Program-made: the position numbers and the translations under genes | Shown: positions 51,701 through 62,800 of the stretch, one piece after another | Numbering within the stretch: the first letter of the stretch is position 1 | Layout: the number at the start of each line of letters is the position of its first letter | Notes under the pieces: model-generated | What the model saw: the letters and a program-made list of their open reading frames with translations, nothing else | What the model was told of the DNA's origin: nothing | Database searches by the model: none | From: Echiichthys vipera | Lineage: Eukaryota > Chordata > Actinopteri > Perciformes > Trachinidae | Direction: 5' to 3' | Assembly: GCA_963691815.1 (NCBI GenBank) | Contig: OY829652.1 | Location: forward strand, 15,751,579 to 15,815,578 | DNA: 64,000 nucleotides

Positions 51701-53647
51701 CCAACAGAGAAGAATTGGTGTTAATAAACAACTCGGTTCCTGATACTAAATGAGACCACCACTGCAAATCATCAAGGATGAATATATTTATTCACTTTCT
51801 GTACCTCCACTTCACTGTTTGCATGGCTACCACCCTGTGGCGATTAAGCTATTATTACATCTACTGTTATCACACTGAAGCGTGCACTCATCTGGTCAGC
51901 AATGAAGCAATACTAAACTAAGATAAACTATTTCATAAGAATCTGCTATACTCTGGAATATGTTTAAGACATACTTAACTGACTACTTGTTGCCTACCTT
52001 AAGAAAGGAGGAAGACGGCATCATGGTTTCATCATCCGAGTCATCGTCTGAATCACCCAGTTCATCAGCTTCTTGCCACTCCACATTATGACCTCGATGG
52101 AAGCGCAGGCGAGTTCCTGAATTTAAACAACAATGCGACACGATGAATAAGCATATACTGTGTGTGTTGTTAGTAGACACTGACTAACCTGACTCTTTTG
52201 TTCCGCCTTGCTTCTCTCATACATCTGGGATCGCTCCATAGGAAAGTAATTTCAGGAGGCTGGGCCTTATCAAAAATCCTTGCATATGATTGGATTAACC
52301 TCTTGTCCGTCATCTTTATTCACGTGCTACTTCAACCACTCACATCGAAACCAATCTGTGACGCTGATGACTGACGCAGGGAAAAGCCAAACAGAACAGC
52401 CGACAAAGTTTCCACCAACAGAAGCCAACACGGATGAAATAGCAGCATCGATGTTGACGTCTGCTTCCTCGATGTGAGCCGCCAGTGTGTTCTCCGCTAC
52501 GTCACATCTATAAAACCCTGCCTGGCGGTCCCGATTGGCCTGACCATTTTTTGCGGACCCTCTAATCACTTTCCTATGGAGCGAATCCAGATGGTTGAGT
52601 GAAGCTAGGCGGAGTCAAGACAGAAGCAAGGCGGAACTAATGTCATCTGGCGAGAGTCAGGTTAACATGTTTACACCAGACTCTGGATTTTGCCTTTAAG
52701 CTATGAGGCAAAATTCTCAAGACCATTTTTTCTTTTTCAAGAATTTTTTAGAAAAGCTCAGATTTCACCTCAGCATGTGTGAGTAATGTCTAAGTGGCTG
52801 TGTGTGCACTAGTGGATACATACAGTATGTACATGAGTGTGTAAGCACCTTTAAGGAAGCAATGCCAGGCTGTGGAGGGCCAGTTGTGAGACCAGGCCAT
52901 GTCTTCATCATCAGAAAAAGATGAGGACATTGAGAAAACTCCGGACTCCGATTCACTGCTGGCCTGTTAAAAATGATAATGAAATACTTACTGGGTCAAC
53001 AGGAATGGATGACTCTTAGGATTTCAAATGTTGACACTGGAAGTGAAAGGTTACCCTGACACGCCTGCGCTCCCTCAGGTGGAATCTGGACGGGTTGGGT
53101 GCGCTACTGGCTAATGGGGGACGAGCGTAGGAATGTAAACTATTACTATTTCCAAAGATGTGGACCGGAGATGATCTGAGGAAGAAAAAAAATAGATTGG
53201 TATTACTATAAAAAGTGATAATTATAATTTACAGATAGCTGCGTGTAATGCTGATGTTCAGAGCCAGCAGGGGTACTCAACCACACAAGATTAGTGAGCT
53301 ACCTCTTATGTGGGGCGCTCTTCAACAGGGGGCTCTGAGGACTGGTGGCAATGTTGGCCAGCTCAGTGAGCCAGTTTGTTTTGGGGGAACAGCTGAGCTC
53401 CTGGTGAGACACTCCTGCCCCAACCTGAAATAACCCTGGAGACCTCTGGTCTTCCTCCACCTCCTGCAGCTCGGGCATGTCATCTAGGGAGAGGTTAACA
53501 GTAATATCCATATATGTGAAAAAGCTCAGTTTACTTAATAAAGAATGCAACTTCAGGCAGGTTTAAGATTTTACCATAATCCATGTGGCACCCAGGTGAG
53601 GAAGGCAGGTCCTCGGTGCACTTGAGTGGATCAAAAGACTCGTCCAT
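48751..53647 (-). CDS. hbp1: HMG box-containing transcription factor 1 (HBP1)
   Basis: HBP1 is a nuclear sequence-specific regulator that restrains cell-cycle entry and Wnt target genes and binds RB-family and SIN3 proteins. The minus-strand coding exons are 53647-53575, 53483-53303, 53175-53055, 52963-52849, 52116-51998, 51655-51499, 51286-51142, 50450-50163, 49020-48879 and 48768-48751. All have AG/GT sites and matching phases, giving 452 codons plus TAG. Visible parts are a conserved N-terminus (DLPSSPG, DDMPELQEV), WLTELANIATSPQSPL at about residue 75, an AXH domain at about 155-290 (STAWHCFLKGTRLRFHRG to CLPPNHPEAI) and an HMG box at about 371-440. Human HBP1 is 514 aa. The shorter length here comes mainly from a start aligned with human MNDS and from gaps in the linkers. 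The AXH loop carries an Asp/Glu run (DSDDDSDDE). Confidence 0.96.
48879..50450 (-). CDS. hbp1: hbp1 exons encoding the HMG DNA-binding box
   Basis: Exon 50450-50163 carries a Ser-rich linker, then KCKRPMNAFMLFAKKYR and the start of helix 2. Exon 49020-48879 completes the box with AISVILGDKWKKMKNEERR and ends KRKRTNS. The RPMNAFM signature and the Trp in helix 2 are intact. The 1.1-kb intron between them splits an Arg codon (AG|A). A final 18-nt coding piece (48768-48751) adds GSQQT and TAG, equivalent to human GSQQH. Confidence 0.95.
49262..49445 (-). repeat. Degenerate minisatellite-like repeat, inverted relative to the 44.6-kb array
   Basis: In the intron between the two HMG-box exons of hbp1, short phrases such as TGTCATGAAAA, CATGATATAGTATG and CCATAAAAAAATGA are the reverse complement of the unit seen at 44588-44992 (ACTATGACTTTTTCATGA...). 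Copies are diverged and A-rich. Confidence 0.4.
50626..50672 (+). repeat. GT-rich microsatellite in hbp1 intron 8
   Basis: An alternating GTGTGT/GCGTGC tract with interruptions lies between the hbp1 exons at 51142 and 50450. Alternating purine-pyrimidine runs like this can adopt Z-DNA; no function is inferred. Confidence 0.7.
51142..52116 (-). CDS. hbp1: hbp1 exons encoding most of the AXH domain
   Basis: Exons 52116-51998, 51655-51499 and 51286-51142 encode the core of the AXH fold shared with ataxin-1, which is used for protein contacts including the SIN3 complex. Conserved blocks are GTRLRFHRG, YGSEGLKLVSHEE, VLKLTFDPG, LDHPFFVKNKG and GWSSFYPSLTV. The domain begins in the previous exon (52963-52849) with PSTAWHCFLKG. 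Between the first two blocks is a very acidic loop. Confidence 0.93.
52185..52664. mobile_element. MITE-like inverted-repeat element in hbp1 intron 5
   Basis: The element is 480 bp, bounded by TAACCTGACTC on the left and GAGTCAGGTTA on the right. The inversion continues inward: GTTCCGCCTTGCTTCT and CGCTCCATAGGAAAGT on the left match, inverted, AGAAGCAAGGCGGAAC and ACTTTCCTATGGAGCG on the right. The left arm lacks about 35 nt present in the right arm. There is no transposase ORF. A TA duplication is possible but short. It sits wholly in the intron between 52848 and 52117. Confidence 0.75.
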
Positions 53648-55039
53648 TCTCACAATGTTGCAGTTCCTCTTTTTTCTTTCTTTTTTTACAGGCTGCAGAT
53701 CATTCAGCTTCCATCATTATGTTCTGCCACATCAGCTGGTTTTATGCAAAACAAAGAGGGACAAAATCAGAGCTTTCACAAACAAAGTGAAACTGCTGCA
53801 CAGTTCTTTTTCAATTAGACTTTAACAATAACCGTCCATAATATGTCAATCAAAACGGATTATTTGCAATTGCATACGTCTGAATGCCTGTATATGGCGT
53901 CATGATAGCAATAGGCCTATGGGTTTCATTCAGAAGGGATTTCTGAAGTAAAATAAAACAATGCACGTAAAATGTAAAATGTTTCCGCTCCCGGTAAATA
54001 ATAAATACCCCAGAAGGCACGTTATCATAGCAAGACATGTCATGCATTGCATAAATAAGGTGGAGAAGGCAGCCTTTAGGTAATCCTTTGTCTCTGAACC
54101 GACACAGTATACCTCTGTGGCTGGTCATGTGACCCAATGCGTGGAGGCCTTGTTTATAAACTTAAAAAGGATTTTTGGCGCATGCGTACCAGAGCTCATT
54201 CATTCATAACTGCGTAGCAAAAGTGAAAAATAGCAGAAATGTTTTTTGTAAATGTGGCATATAGAGGCTCGGTAACACCAAGTTGAAAAAATGTGAAAGA
54301 ATATCAATGACTGGGTAAAAATACTGCACCCAGATTTAAATATCATGTGTCCTTTCTTCAAAATGCCAAAGTAAAAATGTCGTAAAAACATATCGACTGA
54401 GCTGAGGACATCGTTTAATCCGTTTACAAGAAAGAACTATAACGGTTATTTGCGTTCTGACAGCCGATCGACGGTCGCTGCACACTGACAAACCGTTGCT
54501 TTGACTTTGTGAACGCGGACATACTAATCATACTGTTAAAACAACGTTTCAAAAGTATCACCATGTACAAAAATACAGTTTGGAGCTCGGGCCTACAGTT
54601 TCCCCACTCCTCAAAAAGCTGCAGCAGTGTCCTCAGCTCAGACCCAGAGGCTGTCGGGACTGTAAACAAAAGAATGTCAACAAGTTGAGGCATGACGCAA
54701 CCTCTGCCCCGTTCAAAATGAATGACACGAAAACACAGAGAGGCCTTTAGACGACATATTTTACACGAGTCAAAGCAGAGTTTGAAAAAAGAAGGACTCG
54801 CTCTGCTACACAAAACTGCTGTCGGGTTGACTTATTTTCGCCAAAACAAGCGTCACAGCGAGGAAAAAAAAAAACATCATCGAGCTCAATCTGTCATTCG
54901 ACGTCAAATAAAAGCGTGACAACCGCACTAAAACCCCACGGTAGAGATGCAAAGACACGGAAAACCCAAAGCTCAAGTTAAAGTTTAGTTTGAACCCTTC
55001 TTTTATTCGAAAAAAACAAATAGTCAACTTCCCACTCAC

Positions 55040-55090
55040 CAAACCTGTCGCCATCGAGAAACTCTCTGGCTTTCACTCGAAGGGTGGCGA
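55040..55090 (-). other. hbp1: Putative hbp1 first exon (5' leader, with upstream ATG)
   Basis: On the minus strand a GTTTCTCG-ATGGCGACAGGTTTG segment ends at a consensus GTGAGT donor (exon end 55040). The next usable acceptor before the coding start is at 53736 (AAAACCAG), which gives a 1.3-kb intron. The ATG at 55054-55052 reads through the junction for 16 codons and stops in exon 2, before the HBP1 start at 53647, so it would be an upstream ORF. The transcription start was not determined and the outer limit is arbitrary. Confidence 0.5.
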
Positions 55091-55116
55091 TGAATGTTTC
55101 CAAGAGAAGGATTCCT

Positions 55117-55266
55117 ATTGGTGAATAAGAACATCGATAACAGACATACAGTCATGCTATTGGTCAATACCGCTGAGAAACATACTGAAGGCGGGGCTTA
55201 GTTTGTTGATCATCGTATGATTGGATGAACGTACATGCCTGTTACTACCCAGTAACAGCTGATTGG
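55117..55266 (-). promoter_or_regulatory. hbp1: hbp1 promoter region with four CCAAT boxes
   Basis: Read on the minus strand, CCAAT occurs at 55266-55262, 55224-55220, 55163-55159 and 55121-55117. That is four copies in 150 bp, all in the same orientation and directly upstream of the putative first hbp1 exon. NF-Y binds such clustered CCAAT boxes at TATA-less promoters. No TATA box was seen. Assignment to hbp1 rests on position and orientation. Confidence 0.45.
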
Positions 55267-55507
55267 CACTATCAGGAACAATACATTCATGTTTTTATCT
55301 GTAATGCTGTAACTACAGCAAGAAGTATTTTCTCATATTGCTTTCTAGATTGTCACTTGCTCTGTAATTAATTCGCTTTAACAGTTTAACTGCAGATATA
55401 TTGAATGAACAAATGAATAACTAAGAATGAATGAATGGTGAATGAATGGAGAACCTTCAAAAGTATGCGTTTCCAAATAGTTATGACAGGCAAATATAAA
55501 AATGTTC

Positions 55508-56805
55508 TTTATTGACAAGAAAAGTGAAACATACATTTCTTTCAGCCAATATTACGGGATTGCCTTCAAAAATTACCAGCACTACCTGCACAAAGGGGGA
55601 AATAAATTCAGAATGTTTAAATGTTAAACCAGCTTTAAACAAATCAAGCTGCAGTAAACCACAGACAAAATACAGAATACTTCAAGTATTAATTTCAAAA
55701 AGAGAGAGAAGAAGATATATACTTTAGATTCTTGTTGAAGGAACATCAGAAGATGTGTTTCCAAACAGTAAAAGTTGTTGGCAGAGGTAGACAGCAATAA
55801 TGGATGTCATAATCATAATGTAGGCTATGTTTCACCGACACAAAAACAATATGACTTAAGTTTTACACAAAAACACAGGAAAATCAATTGTTTCAAGAAA
55901 CTACCTATGACTACAGTCTAGTGGGGCAACTTATTAAATTAAAGTTGGGCCTATATAATAACAGTAAATACTCAGTTTCAAACCGTACAGCAATGTGTTG
56001 TATGTTCTTACAAAACTATCAGCTATCTGTCTGAAGTTTGTTTTTTGCAAAAGCATAGTATTAGGCTAACAGCCACAAACACGCTAACCAACAATGATAT
56101 ACAGTTTATGAACATGTTTTCAAGGAGTTAAATCTTATGATAAACAGAGATGTACTTAGTAAAAAAAAAAATGTTAAAGTACTGCCAAGTATGCATTCTG
56201 TTGTGATCAAAATGTAAAATATCTTATCAAATTACAAATTGTTAATCCTTTCTCATGTTGGGGCACTTTTGTTGCTGTGCCAGTGCGCCTCATGCTGTGA
56301 GTGTTAAGTTCTCTTGCAAAATATGACAAGAGATTGTGACATATTTGCTCACAATTATCCAGTAAGAAATAAGCTTTGGCATGTGATTTTGGCAAACAAT
56401 GTTTAGAAATGTACAAACAATATCATACTGTAGGTGTAACTATAATACTGTGGAGAAATGGTGAGTGTTAACAAAAGTGTTCAATATACAAACAAATAAT
56501 GCATCCGACACTGACAAGTAAAATGTACACTTACATTTTTTAGGTGGGAGTTGTGAGGAATCTAGTTCAAACAAGCAATAAGTAACTCCGCTTTGGCTTA
56601 CTTTACTTTCGTCTTAACTGCTGTGGCCATTCCATATGGGATTCTGACTGTTTCGGATCATGTCTGTGTTATTCATCTGACACACAAATATTGAAGTGGA
56701 TATTCACATTTGTTGTAAGAAAATTTGTTTTAGTGATAATGGGGGAAAACATCTATACAGGCCTCTTTATTTTCATCCACTGATTTATAGTCCATTGGAG
56801 CTGTA
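55508..56805 (-). other. prkar2b: Probable prkar2b 3' UTR with AATAAA poly(A) signal
   Basis: About 1.3 kb of AT-rich sequence without coding signal follows the prkar2b stop. Read on the minus strand, an AATAAA hexamer lies at 55513-55508 and is followed by a T-rich stretch, a normal cleavage context. An earlier AATAAA at 56771-56766 is only ~35 nt past the stop and is less likely to be the main site. The 3' end is inferred and has no transcript support. Confidence 0.55.
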
Positions 56806-59800
56806 TCATGCACTTTGGTGCTCAATCTCAGTGCTACTTCCAAACAGGGTCACCAGCTGCTCCTCATAGTTAGCAATGTTTCTCTTCATGATGTCCATGC
56901 AGGGGCCCAGCAATCTCTCAAATGCTTTGACATCCATGACTGACAAAAAAGAACAAAAGATAAAAAGTTAGTAATAATAAGGTGTATACTGAGAAGTTTA
57001 CAACACAATACAATAACTGAATATTCATATTGCACAATATATACCCAAACATTCACAAGATTTCACAAAATATACCCAAGCATTTGACGCATCCCACAGC
57101 ATAGGCTGATGCAGCTCTGGGCTTGTTTGTGACAAGCGCCAGCTCCCCAAAATACTGGCCCCTAGAGCATGTGGCGATATCCACCTCCTCATCCTCCTGG
57201 TCTTTTTTCGTCTGGCAAGAAAGAAATGCACACTATAACATACCAGTACAAACACATGAAGGTTTTGGTTACACTTAAAAAATTAGGATAAACTGGGAAA
57301 ACAAACCCTGCTTCTTTTCATGGTGATTCTAACTTGGCCAGACTCAACAATGTAGAAGCTATCTGCTAAATCATCCTGTAATACAAAGCACAAAAATAGT
57401 TAGAAGACAAATTTGATTCCTAATGTGGTCATTTATTTTTTTCACTCTGTTATTTTTCACATTACACACACATGCAAACAGGACCGATACACATGCATCA
57501 AAAAGAGAGATGTCGGGGAGGGGCAGCTCGGCAGTCGGGGGTTGAAGTGATACCCCTCCTACCGATCCGCCTCTATACTTGGCCCCGACGTGGGACTTGA
57601 ACAAGCAACTCTCCAGCTCCCAGGTCAAATCCCTGAAGACTGAGCTACTGCCACCCAATATAAGCCACTAGTGATGGGAATTACAGCTCCTTGATGGGAG
57701 CCAGATATTTTACCCTGTTCCTCCCCGAGAGCCGTTCATCATTATTTTTGAAATGCTTTTTTAAGGAATGGGGGTCACTATTTATCTGCGAATGTCTAAG
57801 GCGCCAGGCGTCATGCACATACATCTGCCTGTCAAGAATGTTGGATAAAAGTGTCAATAAAAGCGTTTGGTGTGTTTTCAGTATAGCTGTCTGTACATCC
57901 TTCAGCCCGCTGCTCCTGTCACTGTCACAGCCACAGGAGGAGGCGGACATGTTAAGAAGCACTCATGCATGCATGAATCTGGCACTGAGGATCTAGGGCA
58001 GGCAATTCAATTTGGGCACAATATTAAAAAAGACAGCTCACAAGTATGACTTGGTTCCCTTTGTTCACACCAAAAGAACTGGATCTTTCACTAACGTAAC
58101 ATCAGTGTGACTCAATGTTCAAGAATGCTGTATAACAGCAGAAAATGAAAGCATCAATCCAAGAAGAGATCATAAAAAGACATTCATCACCTGAGCAATA
58201 ATCTGCTGTGAATCGCTGTACACCTTGGTGGATATTACATCCACTACCTTCATTCTCTCTGAGAGCTGTGGATGAAAGGATATTTGGTTGATACTCTTAC
58301 TGTAAATGCATATTGCCCTTTTTATTCACACTGAAGGACAAAGCTAATCTTAACCTCTAATGATGTAAGCAGTGGTAGCGTTTCAATGAATGCCTCATAC
58401 AGCCTCCTTTTCTTGGCATTGTTCTTCACTATAATCCTCCTGAATGTCAGACGATCCTGAAACACAGAAACAAATAAAAGGAAAACGTTTGGGTTCATGT
58501 TAACAGATCCCTGCCTCAGTGTGTTGTTATATATATATATTCCTGTAACATCTTCCACTATTTTTGACAACTCATAATACACATTTTGAGAAATCCCTCT
58601 TTAAAAGTCAGAATGGCTTTGTAGTAATACTCATTCACATTTTCCCTACAGTTCGAGACTGTTCTGGCACCCTTTCACCAAATGACATCTAGCAGTAGGG
58701 GTCGCTGTTTTTAAGTAAGCAGAGTATCTCCTGCAAACTGAACCATAACACTACTCAGAATAATTCAGCAAACATGTGCTCATGGCGTTCTGCTTCTCTT
58801 TGTGATAAACCATTAGAAATATCTCAGTGGTATGCTATTTCAGAAGCGTGATATATAGTTTAGACCACTGGTGCTTAACCTTTTTCTTTCCTGAATTGAT
58901 ATGCATTTGGCCACAGACCAACATTTGAAAGGATTTCACTTCAGGGATCTCCATCTGAAGACATTTTAGTTGTTGATTATGATCAAAACCAGTTTTGTAC
59001 TACAGTTGAGGGGATTACTGTGAAGGAAGTGAAACCTACGATCATAATAGTCACTTTCATGACTCCTACTCACGTTGGGCTCACTTCTTAACTAGTGAAA
59101 ATAAACTCTTTTCCATTTTTCTGGGTACCTCCTGTAACTCACCAGCGTCATATTAGATGACAACATGCAGTGGTAGATAGTTAAATACGGTACAGTAGGA
59201 AACACAGGCAGTTGACCACAGCGCCTTCTAGCTGGGGGAAAATGTCCCTACCAATAACCATTAACCTTATGGTAAAGTGGTCAGTAGAGTCAGTCCTAGG
59301 CCCTAAGACAGAGGTTTTCTAAGTGGGAGAAGGACCTCCTCAGGCGAGCTCCAAACCATTTAGGAGAGACTCAGTGTATGAAAGTGGAAAAATATTATAA
59401 ATATTGTAAATGTGTGTGATTAGGTTAAAGAGATACTTCAGAGATATAGTAGTTTGAGGAGATTTTACTGTTGTTCCCACTTTCCCAATTCCTTAGGTCA
59501 TACCTTTTTATGTATTTTGGGTTGTCTGAATTTACTAGCCCTGGCTAGTGACTTTGTAATGTTAATCTAATTTTTTCTAATTTCTATATTCTGTTCTGTT
59601 TTTAGGGTGACTTTAACATCTGTCTAGGAACTACAGATGAAAAATAGCCTCTTGGCTAATTCTGGCGCATTTACAGAAATGTTATTAATGTGCACTGTCC
59701 CTGTTTTCAAATAAACTAAACTTGTAAACTTATATGTCAAACATATCATAAATATCTAAAAAAAATTTAAATAAAAAACAAAGAAAGAAAAATTCCCCTA

Positions 59801-62800
59801 GGATATCCAGTCAGGCTGCCACCAGCTTAATCATATACAGTTCAAATCCCCGACCTAAATCAGACTCTTTAATTCAAGTTTCTGCTATTGTTGCTATTGC
59901 TATTGCTCAGAAGCCCTTCAGCAGTACTATCCTCCTCTACCTCTGGGGACTGTCAGTTGAACAGGTCTGGTGGCTTGTTCACAGACTCAAACAGGCACTA
60001 CAAGTACCCAGGACAACAAGGGATACAGCTGCAATCTGCCCGGTTCGCACACAGATGACATAACAAAGCTGTTACCCACAGTTTAAGGACACGAGCCAGA
60101 CTGAGTCATTAATAAACAAGCTGCTTTACAGATCAAGTAGCAACTGAATATTTACAACAGCTGTTCTGGACACAATTTATATGGCAGTTGGATGTTGTTA
60201 AACCAAATTACTGAAATTTTACTTAAAAAATAGCAATCTTGCTTTGTTTTCACCTCAACTTGTGTCTTCTCCATGATGGTGTTGATAACCCTAGTTCGAT
60301 CATTTATAACTACCTAAGTTCATCTGAGGTACTGACTTGCTGAAACCGATAAGTCTGGACTTATTTGTCTCGACCTCTCTGAATGGGCCTTTATTTCATT
60401 CATAAATATATATTTTTCAATTTTAGTTTGCACATTCATTAGCTTTAATCTAAGCATTAATGAACATGTAAATTCATATCCAGGGGCATGATTAATTAGT
60501 GCTCTCTAACTCTTTGTTTCATTCAGTGGGTTTTATACGGCATATTACTCAGTCCTGATCTCAGCTATAGTGCCAACACTGTCACGGACCACAGGATATT
60601 TACTGTAAATCATGACAACTGACAGCACAGTGGGTTACAAAGACCTGAGCACGGAGCCAACTGTGCTCGTGCATGAGGATTTAATGGTTTACTCACTAGG
60701 CACCAAAGGGCTCCAGGCGAGGTGGCAATTATTGTGGCTGCCCTGGGGGTGTTGTACATCAACGCTAGTTCTCCAAAGCTTCCTCGGTTGTCATAGCAGC
60801 CTACCAGCTTGTCCGCGCCATCAACCTTCACGAAAATGTTAAACGTCCCACTGAAAGAACATACAAAGGAAAAACAGAAAATCTGAGAAAATATAAACAT
60901 ATGGTAAAGAGTACACATTGTGTGTCCTGAAATATTAAGACAGCAGGAAACATTGATTATACGGATTATTTCACAAATTCATTCATTTTCAAAGTTATAC
61001 ATAACAATCAATACAAAATCAATCAATGATCACCTTTCAATAACATAAAAGTTGTCCCCATCATCATCTTGATCAATGATGTGCTCCCCTTCAGTGAAGA
61101 ACTTCTCAAACATGGCATCCAGCACCTGAGACATCTCTTCCTGAGATGGTGTGAAAAATATCACTCAAATTTATGTTTTTCACACATTGCAACAATCATC
61201 CAGAATCCACCCAACGTGCTGTTTCAGCTACTTGAACAATAACCATCTTTGCAAATCATGCATAGTGCACTGAGCTGTGGCAAAAGATTCTGGCCTCCAG
61301 CCATGTTCTCCTTTGTGTAATTTAAGAGATGGCAGAGCACAAACCAGAGAAGTACAGAGTGCTTATAGAATAATCCATTCACCGGATCCAAATTCTTGAA
61401 GAAAAGAATGTCCCAACATGCTTCCTGTAGTCTCCGTCTCTGCTCATCGGTTTTTGGGTAGGTGACCTAAAAATTGAAACACAGGTCTTTTTGATGCGAC
61501 CCTTTCAAATCAAATCAAATCAAACTTTATTTATAGAGCACATTTTAAACGACCAACGGTCGGGCAAAGTGCTATACAGTTCAGCAAGACAATAGAATGA
61601 CGACATACACTTTAAAACACATACAGAAAACGTTGTAATGTTGCCTGTTTGATTTAGATTCAGAGCTACAAATAATAGTGTGTATCTTTATGGTAAGAAA
61701 CACAGTTTACCCTTGGCTCTTTATCCTCATCATCTTCATCAGGATTGAACGCTTCAGCACAGACTGCGTGACAGAAGATCAACAAACTAATGAACTGGAC
61801 ACTCACTACCAGACAGCAAATTCATCAGAACAATTGCTCAAAGACAGAACCTTTAGAAACAACAACTGTACTGATACACCAAATAATAAAGCTACATATT
61901 CAAGTGAGCTAGCAGTCCAACTTTCACATTAAAGAGCCAAATCCCTGCGATGATTCAGTGGTTTCATGCAATAAATCTTTCAATAAACACAACTTTTCTC
62001 ATCTTGAGTGTGGGGCTTTAGAGGGATGCTTCCTGTGTTCTGACGGCAAGATACTGTAGTCATAACAAACTTTTACTTGAATAAACCTAGATTCTTACAG
62101 GACACACATTGAAAAATGTTTTATATTTAAATATACAGATGTGGGAAAATTTACTCTGATTCTGCAAAACCTTGTTGATAAAATATATATGCCTCTGTAT
62201 CAGTACTTATCCATACCATATTTTGGTATACCATATAATCTATTTTTATTTTATATACAAGTTGGTAGAGGATGTTACCATCTGAAGTGACAGGAGGTAA
62301 GAAATATGCTTCCTTTTGTCTCGAGCCTGGTTAATAATGTCAGTGAGTGACGTGATTAAAGTAACAATGGGGCTTCACAAGAATAAGTCAGCTGTATTAG
62401 GATTGATATATCTGCACGTTTGACATTCAGAGTGCAAACTATGAGCACATGACAGTAACAGCAACACTTGGTTTCACCAACTCTATCGACACTATTATAT
62501 TAAGCTGACAACAGTGAGAAAAGACAGATGGAAAAATACTTCAAAATCGACGCAGTCTTCGTATTTTTGTGTCAAAGACGTTTTATATGTTTCCAGCACC
62601 GACACTTTCCAGACCTTTCCTCTTGACAGAAGAGGCTTTAAACAGCCCAGCGAATGACAACTCACCTGATGCTCTTCTGATGAATCTGTTTATTACCGGG
62701 GCTGCAAAAGTTTAAAAAAAAACATATATTAATATTAGATTTCATTTTACCATAAAGCTATCTAGGAGTTACTGAATCATTACTGTAAAGAGTCTAGTTA

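Noticed and set aside
60612..60842. 76-codon plus-strand frame
   Set aside because: Antisense shadow of prkar2b exon 6.
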